From assembly GCA_021818715.1 (NCBI GenBank), contig JAKATN010000005.1, forward strand, positions 1 to 64,000: a stretch of 64,000 nt of DNA, written 5' to 3'. Below are positions 18,391 through 26,188 of this stretch, piece after piece. This stretch comes from Thermoplasmata archaeon. Lineage in GTDB: Archaea; Thermoplasmatota; Thermoplasmata; Thermoplasmatales; Thermoplasmataceae. Each line of letters begins with the position of its first letter. Positions within the stretch are counted from its first letter, which is position 1. The notes under the pieces are model-generated. The model was not told where the DNA came from. It saw only the letters and a program-made list of their open reading frames with translations, and did no database searches. A program made the position numbers and the translations under genes.

Positions 18391-19455
18391 ATGAAGAGAT
18401 TGGGTGGTGGATCAGCGTATAGCGGCAGTCTGCCAACGGGATGCATCCAGTGCGCAAAAGGCCAGAAGATGGTTCTCTTCATTTCCGGTATATGTGATGC
18501 AAAATGCTTTTACTGCCCCATTTCTGAGCCCAGAAAAATGAATGACGTACTTTTCGCCGATGAGATGCCAGTGAGAGAGATGCATGACGCAATCCTTGAG
18601 GCGAAGATGATTGATGCCGCAGGAACAGGTATTACCGGCGGAGATCCGATGAAGTTTTCGCACAGGACGGCCGAATACATCAGAATGCTCAAGGCTGAAT
18701 TTGGAGAAGGACATCACATTCATCTTTACACAATAAGCGGATCAAAGGAGGGCATTGAGGAAGTTGCGGCAGCAGGTCTTGACGAGATCAGGTTTCACCC
18801 GCCCGAGGAAATCTGGAAGGTAATGGATAAATCAGTATTCAGAGACAGGATCAAATGGGCCAGAGATGCCGGGCTTTCGGTCGGCATTGAAGTTCCCAGC
18901 CTCCCTGGAAGAACGGAGGATACGAGAGCACTGATAGATTTTGCCCGATCCATGGATCTGGACTACCTAAACCTCAATGAACTGGAATTCTCTGAGACCA
19001 ATGCTGCGTCCCTGATCGGCAGAGGATATGCTGTCAAGAATGATTATCAGTCTGGCGTAAAGGGCAGTGCTGCTCTGGCGCTAGAGATGGTAAGGGAATA
19101 TAATGACTTCACTGTTCACTACTGTTCCTCAAGTTTCAAGGACGCCGTACAGCTTAAGAACAGGCTCAAGCGGAGGGCAAAGAATGTGGCAACCCATCAG
19201 GACATAGTGACCCGGGATGGGACAATAATCAGGGGGATCATAGAGGGGGGAGACCTTCAGCAGATAGTGAGCGACCTGAGGTCAATAGACTTCCCTGAGG
19301 AAATGGTCAGGGTAAACAGTGTCAGGAGACGCGTGGAAGTTCCTTCATGGTTCCTGCCGAAAATCAAGCGTGAACTCAAGACCGGTTATGAAATCTACCA
19401 GGTTGAGGAATACCCTTCCTGGGATGCGATTGAAGTTGAAAGACTTAGAATTTGA
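18391..19455 (+). CDS. Radical SAM protein of the COG2108 type
   Basis: 354-aa radical SAM enzyme. The cluster-binding motif CDAKCFYCP (CxxxCxxC) is at about residue 32. It is preceded by another Cys pair, TGCIQCAKGQKMV near residue 17, which is characteristic of the uncharacterised archaeal family related to pyruvate-formate-lyase activase. A GGDP motif (TGITGGDPMKF) follows the first beta-alpha unit. The C-terminal 120 residues hold a separate domain (CSSSFKDAVQLKNRLKRRA). Substrate is unknown. It starts 34 nt after the previous gene and is convergent with dph6. Confidence 0.8.
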   Translation: MKRLGGGSAYSGSLPTGCIQCAKGQKMVLFISGICDAKCFYCPISEPRKMNDVLFADEMPVREMHDAILEAKMIDAAGTGITGGDPMKFSHRTAEYIRMLKAEFGEGHHIHLYTISGSKEGIEEVAAAGLDEIRFHPPEEIWKVMDKSVFRDRIKWARDAGLSVGIEVPSLPGRTEDTRALIDFARSMDLDYLNLNELEFSETNAASLIGRGYAVKNDYQSGVKGSAALALEMVREYNDFTVHYCSSSFKDAVQLKNRLKRRAKNVATHQDIVTRDGTIIRGIIEGGDLQQIVSDLRSIDFPEEMVRVNSVRRRVEVPSWFLPKIKRELKTGYEIYQVEEYPSWDAIEVERLRI

Positions 19456-19486
19456 ATCTGGTGTGACACATTGCCTTTCAGTGATT

Positions 19487-20176
19487 TCAGCTTTTTCTGG
19501 AAATTGACCCGTCAGCCTTGTCGCTTCTCGGGACGACCCTTGCATCCAGTATCTTGAGATAGCCATATGATCCTGACCATTCCTTCGCGGACCTGGTGAT
19601 CTCAATCCTGTATTCAGAACCCGAGAATTCCGTCACAAATGTCTCGAATTCCCCTCCTTCTCCTACAGGGTTTATCCCGTATTTTTCCGAAACATTGATC
19701 AGATGCCCTGTGAATTCAGGATCCATTCTCATGCCTAGGTCAGTATAATCAAGACCCTCAGCAGATACCGACACCATGATTGCGCCGATGCCGCGCAGGA
19801 GGATCTCGCTAAGTATTGATATCGGGGAGACTCTCCAGAGTGGCGCATAAAGTAACATCCCTATCTTACTGCAGAGGTATTCCATCCTTGTTTTCTGGTA
19901 GTCCGACGCAGCGGCTCCAATCACTAAAACTGTGTACCCTTCCTCCTTCAGAGATAGAAGCGAATTCTCAAGATCCGCCTCCTGGATGCTTCTCCACCCC
20001 GTATTGAGAATTACCGCAACCAGTTTGGCCCAGGAAGCATTGGGGTAGTGGTACATCATCGAGAATTCTTCGGGAATCACGGTCAGGGAAAGATCGACAT
20101 CTATGCCCTGCTCCATGGCTATCACGGTTGACAAAAAGGAGTCCTTTCCGCCGGAAAGCAGGGATAAACCTTTCAC
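19487..20176 (-). CDS. dph6: Diphthine--ammonia ligase (Dph6), ATP-pyrophosphatase family
   Basis: 229-aa enzyme that amidates diphthine on the translocation factor aEF2, the last step of diphthamide synthesis. The PP-loop is SLLSGGKDSFLS near residue 6. The family signature VGEGGEFETFVTEFSG is near residue 172, together with GAAASDYQKTRMEYLCSKIG. Start is GTG at 20176. It is divergent from the peroxiredoxin gene, and the 48-nt space between them carries an A/T-rich TTTTATAA. It is at the short end of the family, with no extra RidA-like domain. Confidence 0.88.
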   Translation of the reverse strand: MKGLSLLSGGKDSFLSTVIAMEQGIDVDLSLTVIPEEFSMMYHYPNASWAKLVAVILNTGWRSIQEADLENSLLSLKEEGYTVLVIGAAASDYQKTRMEYLCSKIGMLLYAPLWRVSPISILSEILLRGIGAIMVSVSAEGLDYTDLGMRMDPEFTGHLINVSEKYGINPVGEGGEFETFVTEFSGSEYRIEITRSAKEWSGSYGYLKILDARVVPRSDKADGSISRKS

Positions 20177-20195
20177 CGCAACAGATACATAACTG

Positions 20196-20203
20196 TTTTA
20201 TAA
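20196..20203 (+). promoter_or_regulatory. TATA box of the peroxiredoxin gene
   Basis: TTTTATAA ends 21 nt before ATG 20225, giving a predicted leaderless mRNA. This supports ATG 20225 over TTG 20219 as the start. Confidence 0.5.
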
Positions 20204-20224
20204 CCATGTGCCATAAAATTGCCA

Positions 20225-20698
20225 ATGACAGCAGAAATAGGAAAACCAGCGCCGGATTTCAGCCTGGTGGGTTCTGACCTGAAAATAAGGAGTCTTAAGG
20301 ATTTTGCGGGCTCAAAGACACTGATTCTGTTCTTTCCCGGGGCATTCACCGGAGTGTGCACCAAGGAGATGTGCAGCATAAGGGATAACATCTCAAAGTA
20401 CAACCGTGTTAAGGCAAAGGTCGTGGGTATAAGCGTGGATTCACCCTTTTCCCTTGCACAGTTCGCCAAGGAGAACAACCTCACCTTCGAACTGCTCAGC
20501 GACGCTAACCGCACGGTTTCTAAAAGCTATGGTGCCCTTCATGAGAATTTCATCAACATAAGTACGCTTACCGCATCCAAGAGGGCGGCATTCATCCTTG
20601 ATTCTTCGGGAATAGTGAGGTACAAATGGATAAGCGAGGACCCCAAGGTTGAGCCGGACTACGAGAAGCTCATCTCTGAACTGGGAAAGGTATCGTAA
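20225..20698 (+). CDS. Peroxiredoxin, Bcp/AhpC-TSA type
   Basis: 157-aa thiol peroxidase that reduces hydrogen peroxide and organic peroxides. The active-site stretch FFPGAFTGVCTKEMC carries the peroxidatic Cys at residue 45. A second Cys lies five residues later (Cys50), the spacing of Bcp-type atypical two-Cys enzymes that form an intramolecular disulfide. The thioredoxin fold is evident from KTLILFFPGA and RAAFILDSSGIVRYKW. No reductase partner is adjacent. Confidence 0.93.
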   Translation: MTAEIGKPAPDFSLVGSDLKIRSLKDFAGSKTLILFFPGAFTGVCTKEMCSIRDNISKYNRVKAKVVGISVDSPFSLAQFAKENNLTFELLSDANRTVSKSYGALHENFINISTLTASKRAAFILDSSGIVRYKWISEDPKVEPDYEKLISELGKVS

Positions 20699-20742
20699 CT
20701 CTGACCTGTGAAGTTTTAATTCCTGTTCATCAATAGCGATCA

Positions 20743-21207
20743 ATGGATCTAGTAACAGGAAGAAAGCTCATATCGTATGCCTTCAGATCCAAAAAAGGGA
20801 AGTCAGAGCTCAGCAGGCAGGAGTTCATCAACGAGATCGCTTTCAAGGGGAAATTCCTGAGCGAGGAAGATACGGCAAGATTCATTGAGGAAGCGGTCAA
20901 AGCTGCCCTGATTTCCACAGACGGAAACACAATTAACCCGATGTTCAGCACATCCGGTATTGTTATCCCGCTGGATTTCAGTGTCAGTGCTGCCGACCTT
21001 TTCGCAGCCAGCCGGGATTCGCCAATTGGAGACCGGATGCTTGACAGCCTGATTGCCACGGGGAAGCTCACCAGGCAGGAAGCTCTCTCAAAGGTAAGGA
21101 GCCTGCAGGAGAACATGCGATACATAAACTATGAGATAGCTCTCCTTTCGCTTTTGACCGATTATTGTGTGGATACCTCTGAATTCATGAAGGAAATGGG
21201 CGCGTGA
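20743..21207 (+). CDS. DUF2240-type archaeal protein
   Basis: 154-aa soluble protein resembling the archaeal DUF2240 family. It has an N-terminal helical part (TGRKLISYAFRSKKGKSELS), then a central segment with a Pro-rich strand (INPMFSTSGIVIPLDFSVSA) and a C-terminal helical part ending in YEIALLSLLTDYCVDTSEFM. Function of the family is unknown. ATG 20743 lies 45 nt after the peroxiredoxin stop. The gene is convergent with the TPR gene, with zero gap (21207/21208). Confidence 0.65.
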   Translation: MDLVTGRKLISYAFRSKKGKSELSRQEFINEIAFKGKFLSEEDTARFIEEAVKAALISTDGNTINPMFSTSGIVIPLDFSVSAADLFAASRDSPIGDRMLDSLIATGKLTRQEALSKVRSLQENMRYINYEIALLSLLTDYCVDTSEFMKEMGA

Positions 21208-21948
21208 TTATTCGGCAGCCAGTTTTTGGGCTATCTTGATCGCCTCATCGACGTCGCCGTTTTCCATGGCAATGTCTGAGGCAAGGTCGAAGAGGTACGA
21301 AAACGAATCCTTGAAGCTCTTCTTTTCCCTCTGATTCTTAATTGTACCACTTATCTTTATGATTTCTTCGATGGAATCATACGCGACCCTGTAGGACTCA
21401 TCGCTATTCCCCATTTCCCGCATTATTGTGGCTATGCCATGCTGCGCCTCGAAGTATGCTTCCCAGTCTTCTGATTTTTTTGAAATCTGGGAGATATCCC
21501 TGTATATTTCGAGGGCTTTTTCCCTGCCGCCGGGCCTTTTGCTGATGAACTCGGCCTGGGTGAGTCTGGCCATGGTCACAAGCGGAGGATCGTTTGAATC
21601 CCCAGCTGTTTTTATCGCCTCATTTATTGCATTTTCGGCCTGCTGCTTTGAACCGGAATCTCCGTAAATGTATGCCAGGTTGATGAGATCCATCACGACC
21701 ATTGCGGCATCATTCAGTTTCCTGTGAATATCTATGCTCATGAGGCAGTACTTTTCAGAATTCGCCGGATCCTTAGGGTTCAGGGCATAGTATGCCTGAG
21801 ACAGGCGAGAGTAAAGTTCGCCTATAACTTCAGGCTGCGCACCATCTGCAAGTTTTACAGCTTCAGTAAGCTCCCGGATGGCATCCATGAATTTCTCCTT
21901 CTCGAGAAGCTGGATTCCCTTCTTTGCGTGAGCTTCATATTCTTCCAT
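21208..21948 (-). CDS. TPR-repeat protein
   Basis: 246-aa all-helical protein made of tetratricopeptide-like repeats. Segments such as KGIQLLEKEKFMDAIRELTE, GELYSRLSQAYYALNPKD, AMVVMDLINLAYIYGD and WEAYFEAQHGIATIMREMG carry the small/large residue pattern of TPR helices (roughly residues 5-200). There is no signal peptide or membrane helix. TPR proteins are protein-interaction scaffolds; the partner is unknown. It sits 51 nt downstream of the HMG-CoA reductase gene on the same strand and may be cotranscribed. Confidence 0.8.
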   Translation of the reverse strand: MEEYEAHAKKGIQLLEKEKFMDAIRELTEAVKLADGAQPEVIGELYSRLSQAYYALNPKDPANSEKYCLMSIDIHRKLNDAAMVVMDLINLAYIYGDSGSKQQAENAINEAIKTAGDSNDPPLVTMARLTQAEFISKRPGGREKALEIYRDISQISKKSEDWEAYFEAQHGIATIMREMGNSDESYRVAYDSIEEIIKISGTIKNQREKKSFKDSFSYLFDLASDIAMENGDVDEAIKIAQKLAAE

Positions 21949-21999
21949 TTTCAGCCGGAATGCTTTCCTTCGTATTTATTCCTTTAGAATGTCAGGGGC

Positions 22000-23307
22000 T
22001 CATCCCGGTCCTCGGCCGATATCATCCCTATGCAGGCCCTCCAGAATTTCCCTTGCCCTGGAGACCGAGATCTTTCCTTCACCCACCATGATCTGTGCGA
22101 CCCTGTCTATTTCTTCCCCCTCGGCGCCGGCCGAAACTGCAATGTTCCTGGAATGGAGCTTCATGTGGCCCTTCTGAATCCCCTCCATTGAGAGTGCTCT
22201 CACAGCTGCAAAATTCTGTGCAAGCCCAACTGCGGCGAGCAGGGACGCAAATTCCCTGGAGTCAGTCACATTGAGTATCTTTCTAAGAACCTTTACCCGG
22301 GGTACTGTGTTGACGGCACCCCCGACAGTGCCTACCGCCATGGGTATTTCAATACTTCCCCTGACGTTGCCATCATCGGTTCTTGAGAACCTGGTGAGTG
22401 ATCTGTATCCTCCGGAAAGATATGGGTACGAATGAGCTCCTGCCTCAGCAGCTCTCCAGTCGTTCATGGTCGCCAGCAGTACGGCATCGATTCCGTTCAT
22501 AATTCCCTTGTTGTGTGTTGCAGCCCTGTAAGGATCAAGCTCTGCCATCCGGCATGCCAACAGGAATCTGTCAACCCCACTGCTTCCCCCGAAATGCTCC
22601 TTGGCAAACACTGCCGATGCTCTCGATATCCTGAGGGACGAAAGATTGGACAGAATCTTCATGAAAACCTCGCCTCCGGTCAGCTGCTCCACCATCGGGG
22701 CAATTCCTTCCGCCATTGTATTGACAATATTGGCACCCATAGCGTCCCTGACATCGACTATCAGGTGCAGGCACATTATCCCGTCTATTTTCCTTATTTC
22801 CAGGTCGCGTGCACCTGCTCCGAGGGTGCTTAGGGTCCTCGAAAATGAATTGGCGAACTTCAGAATCTCTTTCTTTGCTGAGATGATTTTCTTTGAGGCA
22901 GCTTCAAAATCTGCAACGCGGGAAATGAAAATCTGTCCAATCATGAGAGGATCCGTACTGTCTGCCGAGAAACCGCCTGTTTCACCCGCTAATTTTGCCG
23001 AATAGGAGCAGGCAGCAACTATGGAAGGCTCCTCCACTGCCATCGGAATTATGTATGGTTTGCCGTTGATTACAAAATTCGTTGCCAGGCCCACAGGGAA
23101 CTCTATCCGGGTAAACACGTTCTCAATCATCCTTAATGCTGTATCATCAGTGAGAGCCGGGCCGGAGAGCAGGGAAACCTCCTCCTCTGAGAGACTGGAG
23201 AACTGCGAGATGAGGTCAATCCTCTCCTTTACGGTTTTGTCCTTAAATCCACTGAAACTGCTGGGAAACGGCATTTTCAATCCAACACCAAGAACATCGC
23301 AGTTCAT
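22000..23307 (-). CDS. hmgA: Hydroxymethylglutaryl-CoA reductase, class II
   Basis: 435-aa enzyme that makes mevalonate for archaeal isoprenoid lipids. Class II character is seen in ENVFTRIEFPVGLATNF, the catalytic Glu motif MAVEEPSIVAACSYSAKLAG, the cofactor region DAMGANIVNTMAEG, GGYRSLTRF and GTVGGAVNTVPRVKVL. The C-terminal catalytic His lies in KGHMKLHSRNIAV. Class II enzymes in Thermoplasmatales are usually explained by transfer from bacteria (established view). ATG 23307 is used; the Met at residue 12 is an alternative. It is divergent from pyrB, with a shared A/T-rich space at 23308-23353. Confidence 0.93.
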   Translation of the reverse strand: MNCDVLGVGLKMPFPSSFSGFKDKTVKERIDLISQFSSLSEEEVSLLSGPALTDDTALRMIENVFTRIEFPVGLATNFVINGKPYIIPMAVEEPSIVAACSYSAKLAGETGGFSADSTDPLMIGQIFISRVADFEAASKKIISAKKEILKFANSFSRTLSTLGAGARDLEIRKIDGIMCLHLIVDVRDAMGANIVNTMAEGIAPMVEQLTGGEVFMKILSNLSSLRISRASAVFAKEHFGGSSGVDRFLLACRMAELDPYRAATHNKGIMNGIDAVLLATMNDWRAAEAGAHSYPYLSGGYRSLTRFSRTDDGNVRGSIEIPMAVGTVGGAVNTVPRVKVLRKILNVTDSREFASLLAAVGLAQNFAAVRALSMEGIQKGHMKLHSRNIAVSAGAEGEEIDRVAQIMVGEGKISVSRAREILEGLHRDDIGRGPG

Positions 23308-23353
23308 AACAGTTTCACAATCGATGTGTGTTTAGCCCGCAAACCAATAAATA

Positions 23354-24298
23354 ATGATGCAGGTTATGTCCCAACAGATGATAAAAAACAGGAGCATAGT
23401 CACTATCGATGATGTCGGCGACGATGATCTGAACGAGATATTCACTGCTGCCGAGGAAATGGATAAGCTCATAAAGTCCGGCAAGAAGATCAGCATCCTT
23501 GAGTCAAGGATCATGTGCACCCTCTTCTACGAGCCTTCCACAAGGACGAGGCTGTCCTTTGAAAGCGCTATGCACAGACTCGGAGGGGGCGTGATCACCA
23601 TGGCTGACGTTAAGACATCTTCAGTGTCAAAAGGCGAGACGCTTGCCGATACTATCCGGATGGCCGATGCCTACTCTGACGTCATTGTGATAAGACATCC
23701 GCTCGAGGGCGCTGCGAGGCTGGCTTCCAGATTCACGAGCAAGCCTGTAATTAACGCCGGTGACGGTTCGGGGCAGCACCCGACGCAAACCATCATGGAT
23801 CTGTACACAATCAGAAAGGAACTGGGGAAAATCAGGGGGCTGAAAGTTACCCTTCTGGGTGACCTCAAGTATGGGAGGACTGTACACTCGCTGATCCTCG
23901 CTCTTTCCAAGTACGACGCAAAAATAAAATTGATATCGCCGCCATCTCTCAGGATTCCGGAATACCTTCTCCACAGGATCGGGGACAAGAGTTCGGTGGA
24001 AGTCCTTGACACGTTGGAAGGGAACATCGCTGATACGGACGTACTGTATGTCACCAGGATTCAGAAGGAGAGATTCACCGATCCGAATGAATACCAGAGC
24101 CTGATAGGCTCATATTCAGTGAATAATAATGTTCTGGAATCTATGAAGAGAAATTCAATCATCATGCACCCGCTGCCCAGGGTGGATGAGATAGCACCAG
24201 AGGTGGATCAGGATGCCAGGGCTGCATATTTCCGGCAGGCCGCAAATGGTGTACCTGTGAGAATGGCCATTATCTCTAAAGTGCTGGGGGGGATCTGA
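23354..24298 (+). CDS. pyrB: Aspartate carbamoyltransferase, catalytic chain
   Basis: Catalytic subunit of ATCase, second step of pyrimidine synthesis (carbamoyl phosphate plus aspartate). Carbamoyl-phosphate site FYEPSTRTRLSFESAMHRLG is near residue 55, with SVSKGETLADTIRMADAYSD, GDGSGQHPTQTIMDLYTI, the aspartate-site LLGDLKYGRTVHSLILAL and the MHPLPRVDEI loop. Four in-frame ATGs occur between 23354 and 23378. With the A/T-rich box at 23344-23353, ATG 23378 (MIKNRSIVTIDDV) would suit a leaderless start and the family N-terminus better. pyrI follows immediately. Confidence 0.96.
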   Translation: MMQVMSQQMIKNRSIVTIDDVGDDDLNEIFTAAEEMDKLIKSGKKISILESRIMCTLFYEPSTRTRLSFESAMHRLGGGVITMADVKTSSVSKGETLADTIRMADAYSDVIVIRHPLEGAARLASRFTSKPVINAGDGSGQHPTQTIMDLYTIRKELGKIRGLKVTLLGDLKYGRTVHSLILALSKYDAKIKLISPPSLRIPEYLLHRIGDKSSVEVLDTLEGNIADTDVLYVTRIQKERFTDPNEYQSLIGSYSVNNNVLESMKRNSIIMHPLPRVDEIAPEVDQDARAAYFRQAANGVPVRMAIISKVLGGI

Positions 24299-24766
24299 AT
24301 GACTGAGGATCAGACACTCAAGATATCCAAGATCAAGGAGGGGATTGTCATAGATCACATACCTGCCGGGAAGGCCATCAAGGTGCTTTCCCTACTGAAC
24401 GTCGGGGAGCACAGCGGCCATACCGTAAGTCTTGCGATGAGGGTTAAAAGCAAAAAGAGGGGCTTCAAGGACGTTGTCAAGATAGAGAACAGAAACGTAG
24501 CAGAAAGCGAACTTTCCGTCATCTCTCTTATAGCCCCGGAAGCAACCGTAAGCTACATTGAGAATTATAACATAAAGGAAAAGCGGATGCTGAGCATCCC
24601 GGACCAGATCACCGGGATACTAAAATGCCCGAACCAGAACTGCATATCGAACACGAAGGAGCCCGTGCAGAGTTCATTTAGAGTGCTAAGCCGGGAACCG
24701 CTGTTGGCCCGCTGCGAATACTGCGAAAGGGAATTCAGGGGGAATGAACTGCTGGGAAAACTGTAA
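24299..24766 (+). CDS. pyrI: Aspartate carbamoyltransferase, regulatory chain
   Basis: 155-aa regulatory subunit that binds nucleotide effectors and joins PyrB trimers. The allosteric domain opens with KISKIKEGIVIDHIPAGKAI. The C-terminal zinc domain has CPNQNC (x4 spacing) and, after about 29 residues, RCEYCER (x2 spacing), the usual four-Cys site. The ATG directly follows the pyrB stop, so the two are translationally coupled. Confidence 0.95.
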   Translation: MTEDQTLKISKIKEGIVIDHIPAGKAIKVLSLLNVGEHSGHTVSLAMRVKSKKRGFKDVVKIENRNVAESELSVISLIAPEATVSYIENYNIKEKRMLSIPDQITGILKCPNQNCISNTKEPVQSSFRVLSREPLLARCEYCEREFRGNELLGKL

Positions 24767-24883
24767 TCGCCTTCCTGCACATTTACGGAGTGCCGCAGAA
24801 CGGTCCAGATTCCAGTCTGCTCATTGTGGTGGCAAGGGATCCTTGCCTCTGACGTGATTGTCACCGGGCATCGCCAAAAAGGG

Positions 24884-24890
24884 TTAATAA
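24884..24890 (+). promoter_or_regulatory. TATA-like box of the thiamine transport operon
   Basis: TTAATAA, preceded by an AAAAAGGG stretch (BRE-like), sits about 25 nt before 24912. The TPP riboswitch fold begins there, so the transcript probably starts right at the aptamer. Confidence 0.5.
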
Positions 24891-24911
24891 TCACTCACGC
24901 ATAACGATAGG

Positions 24912-25004
24912 TAGCTAGGGGAGCGCCAGAAGTAGCTGAGAGGGCAGGATACTGCCGACCCTTGAACCTGATCCGGGTAATGCCGGCGAAGGAAAGCATG
25001 CTTT
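24912..25004 (+). ncRNA. TPP riboswitch (THI box)
   Basis: All conserved blocks of the thiamine pyrophosphate aptamer are present in order. TAGGGGAGCGCC (P1/P2 5' side) is at 24915-24926 and the pyrimidine-sensing CTGAGA at 24936-24941. A variable GGGCAG..CTGCC arm follows, then ACCCTTGAACCTGATC (24958-24973) and the P4/P5 hairpin CCGGGTAATGCCGG followed by CGAAGGAA. It precedes a ThiB-type gene, so it should repress thiamine uptake when TPP is high. TPP riboswitches are among the few riboswitches known in archaea, and Thermoplasma is a known host. Confidence 0.96.
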
Positions 25005-25013
25005 GTAAATCGC

Positions 25014-25029
25014 TTCTCTGGTAGGAGAA
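25014..25029 (+). promoter_or_regulatory. Hairpin covering the Shine-Dalgarno site of thiB-like gene
   Basis: TTCTC (25014-25018) pairs with GAGAA (25025-25029) across the loop TGGTAG. The Shine-Dalgarno-like GGAG (25024-25027), 9 nt before ATG 25037, lies in the loop edge and 3' arm. It follows the riboswitch by 10 nt and could be the translational switch (inference). No U-rich terminator is seen here. Confidence 0.4.
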
Positions 25030-25036
25030 TGGTGAT

Positions 25037-26188
25037 ATGAATCCTACAGGAGAAAGAGGATCAGGCCGGTTAAGGCTGAAACCTTATGAAAAGAAATTGA
25101 TTGCAATCGGTTTTGCCGTTATCATTGCTGCAGCGGGTTTTACGGTATATTTCAATGAAAATACCCCGCATGCCGGGGGTAACTCGCTGGTCATATATGT
25201 TTACGACTCCTTCCTGGCATACGGTCCAAGTTACCAGGAGGCATACAGCACTGTATTTGGAACATTTGAAAAGCAGTACGGTGTCAACATTGTCCTTAAG
25301 AATATTTCCGCCGCTTACCTGCTGCCCACTCTCCTGGCGCAGAAATCAAACCCGCAGGCCGATCTGGTGATTGGCCTGACTGAGGCCAACGGCATGGAGG
25401 CGATACACGATGGCGTCCTTCAGGAATTCAGTTCAACCGCTGACCCGTACATCAATTCCTCACTCCTTGCAGACATGGGCCCTGCCGCCTCCTACCTGAC
25501 CCCATATGAATACTCATACCTGGGGATTGATTTCAACAAAAGCAATCCATCAGGACCGGTATTTGTCCCTTCCTTCCCTGATCTGCTTTCCCAGGGGAAT
25601 CTCTCCAGCCTTATAATCGAAAATCCCACCCAGAGCGATACCGGGCAGGAGTTCCTTCTCTGGGAGATCTCATATTATGAATACCTGATGAAGGAAAACT
25701 GGACCGCGTGGTGGAACGCCTCCATGCCGGTGATCTCGAGCAATGGGAACATATACCAGTCATGGGGCTCGGCTTTCAATCAGTTTGAGAGCAATGGAAC
25801 CACGCGATCCCTCCTGGTCAGTTATCTGACCGACCCCGCATACAATTATTACTTTGGATACGGCAATTACACGGGATCCACTGTAACGCAGTACAACGGA
25901 AAGGAATACGGCTGGAGGACAATCTATAACATCGGGATAGTAAACGGTAGCAGCAAACTGTCGATCGACAGAAAATTCATAAACTATTTTCTGAACTCCA
26001 CGGTGCAGGACGCTCTTCCCACAAATGAATGGATGTTTCCTGCAAACTCAACCGTTGTTCTCCCGGTTTCCTTTTCCGTGCTGCCCAATCAGTCGAATAT
26101 AGTACCTCTGAACAACTATCTCAACGCCCTGGCAATATACAGGGAACTGCCAACATGGATACAGGAGTGGCTTGACCTCTACGGATGA
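25037..26188 (+). CDS. Thiamine ABC transporter, substrate-binding protein (ThiB-like)
   Basis: 383-aa extracellular binding protein. A membrane anchor (KLIAIGFAVIIAAAGFTVYF, residues 20-40) is followed by a periplasmic-binding fold. It opens with NSLVIYVYDSFLAYGPSYQE, close to the LxVYTYDSF start of ThiB, and has NPQADLVIGLTEAN, the ThiB-type substrate-site strand. Many NxS/T sequons fit an extracellular location. It is the first gene after the TPP riboswitch and overlaps the permease gene by 4 nt, so thiamine (or TPP/thiamine phosphate) as substrate is well supported by context. Confidence 0.88.
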   Translation: MNPTGERGSGRLRLKPYEKKLIAIGFAVIIAAAGFTVYFNENTPHAGGNSLVIYVYDSFLAYGPSYQEAYSTVFGTFEKQYGVNIVLKNISAAYLLPTLLAQKSNPQADLVIGLTEANGMEAIHDGVLQEFSSTADPYINSSLLADMGPAASYLTPYEYSYLGIDFNKSNPSGPVFVPSFPDLLSQGNLSSLIIENPTQSDTGQEFLLWEISYYEYLMKENWTAWWNASMPVISSNGNIYQSWGSAFNQFESNGTTRSLLVSYLTDPAYNYYFGYGNYTGSTVTQYNGKEYGWRTIYNIGIVNGSSKLSIDRKFINYFLNSTVQDALPTNEWMFPANSTVVLPVSFSVLPNQSNIVPLNNYLNALAIYRELPTWIQEWLDLYG

